Shown here: in pieces, positions 62,549 through 64,000 of the stretch
Position numbering within the stretch: the stretch's first letter is position 1
Layout of the letters: every line of letters begins with the position of its first letter
Assembly: GCF_000718325.1 (NCBI RefSeq)
Contig: NZ_JOFV01000006.1
Coordinates: 186,001-250,000, forward strand
Length of the DNA stretch: 64,000 nt
DNA from: Oerskovia turbata
GTDB lineage: Bacteria; Actinomycetota; Actinomycetes; Actinomycetales; Cellulomonadaceae
Direction: 5' to 3'
The notes under the pieces: generated by a model
Databases searched by the model: none
What the model saw: only the letters and a program-made list of their open reading frames with translations
Told to the model about the DNA's origin: nothing
Position numbers and translations under genes: made by a program

Positions 62549-62629
62549 TCGAGCATGCGGTTGGCGTCCGTCTGGGGTCGATTCTCGACGCCAACCACAT
62601 GCTCGGGCGACGCCAACCGCATGTTCGGC
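62549..62629. repeat. Family D element D2
   Basis: One forward word (tcgagcatgcggttggcgtc, 62549-62568) and two reverse words (gacgccaaccacatgctcg at 62587, gacgccaaccgcatgttcg at 62609), the reverse copies 22 bases apart. The forward and first reverse words form a 19-bp stem with one mismatch. It lies after the glycosylase gene and before the iron-boxed operon. Confidence 0.82.
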
Positions 62630-62756
62630 ACCGGGAGGCCCCCCGCCTGGGCTCCGCGACGGCAGTTCCGCGACATGTCCTGGCCGGGAGATGACACCGC
62701 GTTGTGAACCATCCCACTGGGTCGCGCGGGCCCCTCCGTCGAGAGCACCCAGGTCA

Positions 62757-62775
62757 TGAGGTTAGCCTTACCTCT
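62757..62775. promoter_or_regulatory. DtxR/IdeR-type iron box, second siderophore operon
   Basis: TGAGGTTAGCCTTACCTCT: the central 15 bases match the consensus AGGTTAGCCTAACCT at 14. It lies 38 bases upstream of the binding-protein start. The best iron box in the window. Confidence 0.85.
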
Positions 62776-62813
62776 AGCACTACCGTCCTGTGCAGCACCG
62801 ACCGAGGAGCACC

Positions 62814-63872
62814 ATGTCTCGCACCGTCTCTCGACGGCTCCGGCCCGCCGCGCTGGTCGCCGCGACCGTCGCCACCGCGTTCGCCCTGGGCGCCTGCTCC
62901 GGCGGGTCCACCGGCGACGCCTCGTCGCCCGCGGGCGACAGCACCGCGTCCGAGGGCGCCTTCCCCGTGACGATCGACAGCGCGCTCGGCGAGGCCGTCA
63001 TCGAGAAGAAGCCCGAGCGCGTCGTGACGTGGGGCTGGTCGACGCAGGACGCCGTCCTCGCGCTCGGCGTCGTGCCCGTCGCGATGCCGGCCTACGCGTA
63101 CGGCGGCAACGCCGACGGCGTGCTCCCCTGGGTCGCCGAGACCCTCGACGAGATGGGCGCCGAGACGCCGACGCTGCTCTCGGGCGGCGACACGAGCGAG
63201 GTGCCGTTCGAGGAGGTCGTGGCCGCGAAGCCCGACGTCATCCTGGCCCCCTACTCGGGCGTCACGCAGGAGGAGTTCGACAAGCTCTCCAAGATCGCGC
63301 CCGTCGTCGCGTACCCCGACGAGCCGTGGTCGCTGTCGTGGCAGGACCAGCTCGACGTCGTCGGCACGGCCCTGGGCCTGTCCGAGGAGGCCGACGCGCT
63401 GCTCGAGGAGACGAACGCCGGCATCGCCGCGCAGTCGGACGCCCACCCGGTCATCAAGGACAAGTCCTTCCTCTACGCGGCCGCCAACACGGCCGACCAG
63501 CTCAACGTCTACCGCGCCGGGGACCCGCGCGTGCAGGTCGTCGAGGACCTCGGCATGACGCTCTCGCCGAGCGTCGCGGAGCTCGACGCCGACCCCGAGT
63601 CCGGGACCTTCTGGTACCCGCTGAGCTACGAGAACGTCTCCAAGATCGAGACCGACGTCCTCATCATGTACTTCGCGACGCAGGCCGACGTCGACACGTT
63701 CGTGGCCGACCCGGTCATCGCCGCGATGCCCACGGTCGCCGAGGGACGCTTCGCACCGATCGTCGGCGAGTCGTTCGTCATGGCGTCGAGCGCCCCCACG
63801 GTCCTGTCGATCCCGTGGATGCTCGACCAGTACGTGCCGCAGCTCGCGGCCGCCGCCGAGAAGGTGTCGTAG
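62814..63872 (+). CDS. Iron-siderophore ABC transporter substrate-binding lipoprotein (second system)
   Basis: A 352-residue FepB/FecB-type binding protein. The signal peptide ends in LGAC (lipobox), followed by a Ser/Gly linker. The binding domain has VVTWGWSTQDAVLALGVVPVAMP, FEEVVAAKPDVILAPYSGV and PSVAELDADPESGTFWYPLSYEN. ATG 62814 has GAGGAG upstream. It is controlled by the iron box at 62757-62775 and followed after 13 bases by a FecCD permease that continues beyond the window. Confidence 0.94.
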   Translation: MSRTVSRRLRPAALVAATVATAFALGACSGGSTGDASSPAGDSTASEGAFPVTIDSALGEAVIEKKPERVVTWGWSTQDAVLALGVVPVAMPAYAYGGNADGVLPWVAETLDEMGAETPTLLSGGDTSEVPFEEVVAAKPDVILAPYSGVTQEEFDKLSKIAPVVAYPDEPWSLSWQDQLDVVGTALGLSEEADALLEETNAGIAAQSDAHPVIKDKSFLYAAANTADQLNVYRAGDPRVQVVEDLGMTLSPSVAELDADPESGTFWYPLSYENVSKIETDVLIMYFATQADVDTFVADPVIAAMPTVAEGRFAPIVGESFVMASSAPTVLSIPWMLDQYVPQLAAAAEKVS

Positions 63873-63885
63873 TCTCGCACCACTC

Positions 63886-64000
63886 ATGAGCACGACCCAC
63901 AGCACCGACGCCGGCACGGGCCGGGCGACCTCTCGTCGCCCGGCCCGTGCTCGGCGTCTCGTCGTCGGGCTCGTGCTGCTGCTCGTCGCGCTCTCTGCGG
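63886..64000 (+). CDS. Iron-siderophore permease (FecCD), 5' end only
   Basis: ATG 63886 lies 13 bases after the binding-protein stop and opens a frame to the right edge. The first 38 residues are a basic Thr/Arg-rich tail leading into a hydrophobic helix (RRLVVGLVLLLVALSA). This is typical of the first FecCD permease in such operons. Identification is mostly from context. Confidence 0.75.
   Translation, partial: MSTTHSTDAGTGRATSRRPARARRLVVGLVLLLVALSA

Noticed and set aside
1..64000. Search for tRNA, rRNA, complete IS elements and prophage genes.
   Set aside because: No cloverleaf-like segment, rRNA motif, transposase or phage structural protein was recognised by eye. Short RNAs could be missed without a covariance search.

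Overview
The window is very GC-rich (low 70s percent by eye) with the codon usage, GTG starts and gene families of an actinobacterium. A bacterial proteasome activator (Bpa), DtxR/IdeR-type iron boxes, many apparently leaderless genes and an AglE-like sugar ABC system point to Micrococcales, most likely near Cellulomonadaceae or Promicromonosporaceae (Cellulomonas, Cellulosimicrobium, Oerskovia). That placement is inference. I saw no rRNA or tRNA gene and no intact transposase.

Layout. 1-4.4 kb: N-terminal part of a nitrate/nitrite-sensing kinase, a quinone oxidoreductase, Bpa and an EamA transporter. 4.8-9.6 kb: a sugar ABC importer operon (binding protein and two permeases) behind a LacI regulator and its operator. 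9.8-13.5 kb: map, a GNAT acetyltransferase, a HAD hydrolase and serS. 13.6-23.5 kb: an iron/siderophore locus with a five-gene overlapping uptake operon (binding protein, siderophore-interacting protein, two permeases, ATPase), an AraC regulator and a divergent asymmetric heterodimeric ABC transporter, with two iron boxes. 23.7-34.9 kb: a lipid kinase, an AI-2E permease, a 1565-residue internally duplicated membrane protein, a glycosyltransferase, a DUF5926-like protein and a membrane metallophosphoesterase. 35.0 kb: a two-repeat type I-E-like CRISPR remnant without cas genes. 35.4-46.7 kb: rhodanese, phosphoglucomutase, small GNAT, MFS, poxB, a TetR-controlled membrane protein, an APH-like kinase and an NfeD-flotillin pair. 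46.7-56.6 kb: methyltransferase, GAP-family protein, a NarL-type two-component system, a sugar porter, a drug/siderophore MFS and a gluconate regulon (GntR, GntK, GntP). 56.7-64 kb: a two-gene accessory island, a ferritin-like/VIT protein, FKBP, RNase H, a SnoaL protein, an AlkA-like glycosylase and the start of a second iron-box-controlled siderophore uptake operon.

The most unusual feature is a set of short palindromic word elements in several sequence families. The families are called A (cgaggtagag), B (gccgagggtgacg), C (gtgtcagaaccagcg), D (catgcggttg), E (gtgcagttcgggctg) and F (gcccgacggcg). They sit at gene ends as hairpins of about 11-17 bp. Words are spaced by a fixed 22 bp (B, D) or 19 bp (A). 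In four genes the word itself supplies the stop codon. Families B, C and F also occur in frame inside coding sequences, always in predicted linkers. In the ABC transporter gene the 22-bp spacing becomes exactly 21 bp, so the frame is kept. This looks like a dispersed repeat system acting as terminators and as a source of protein linkers. I do not recognise it from described REP families, though I could not search.
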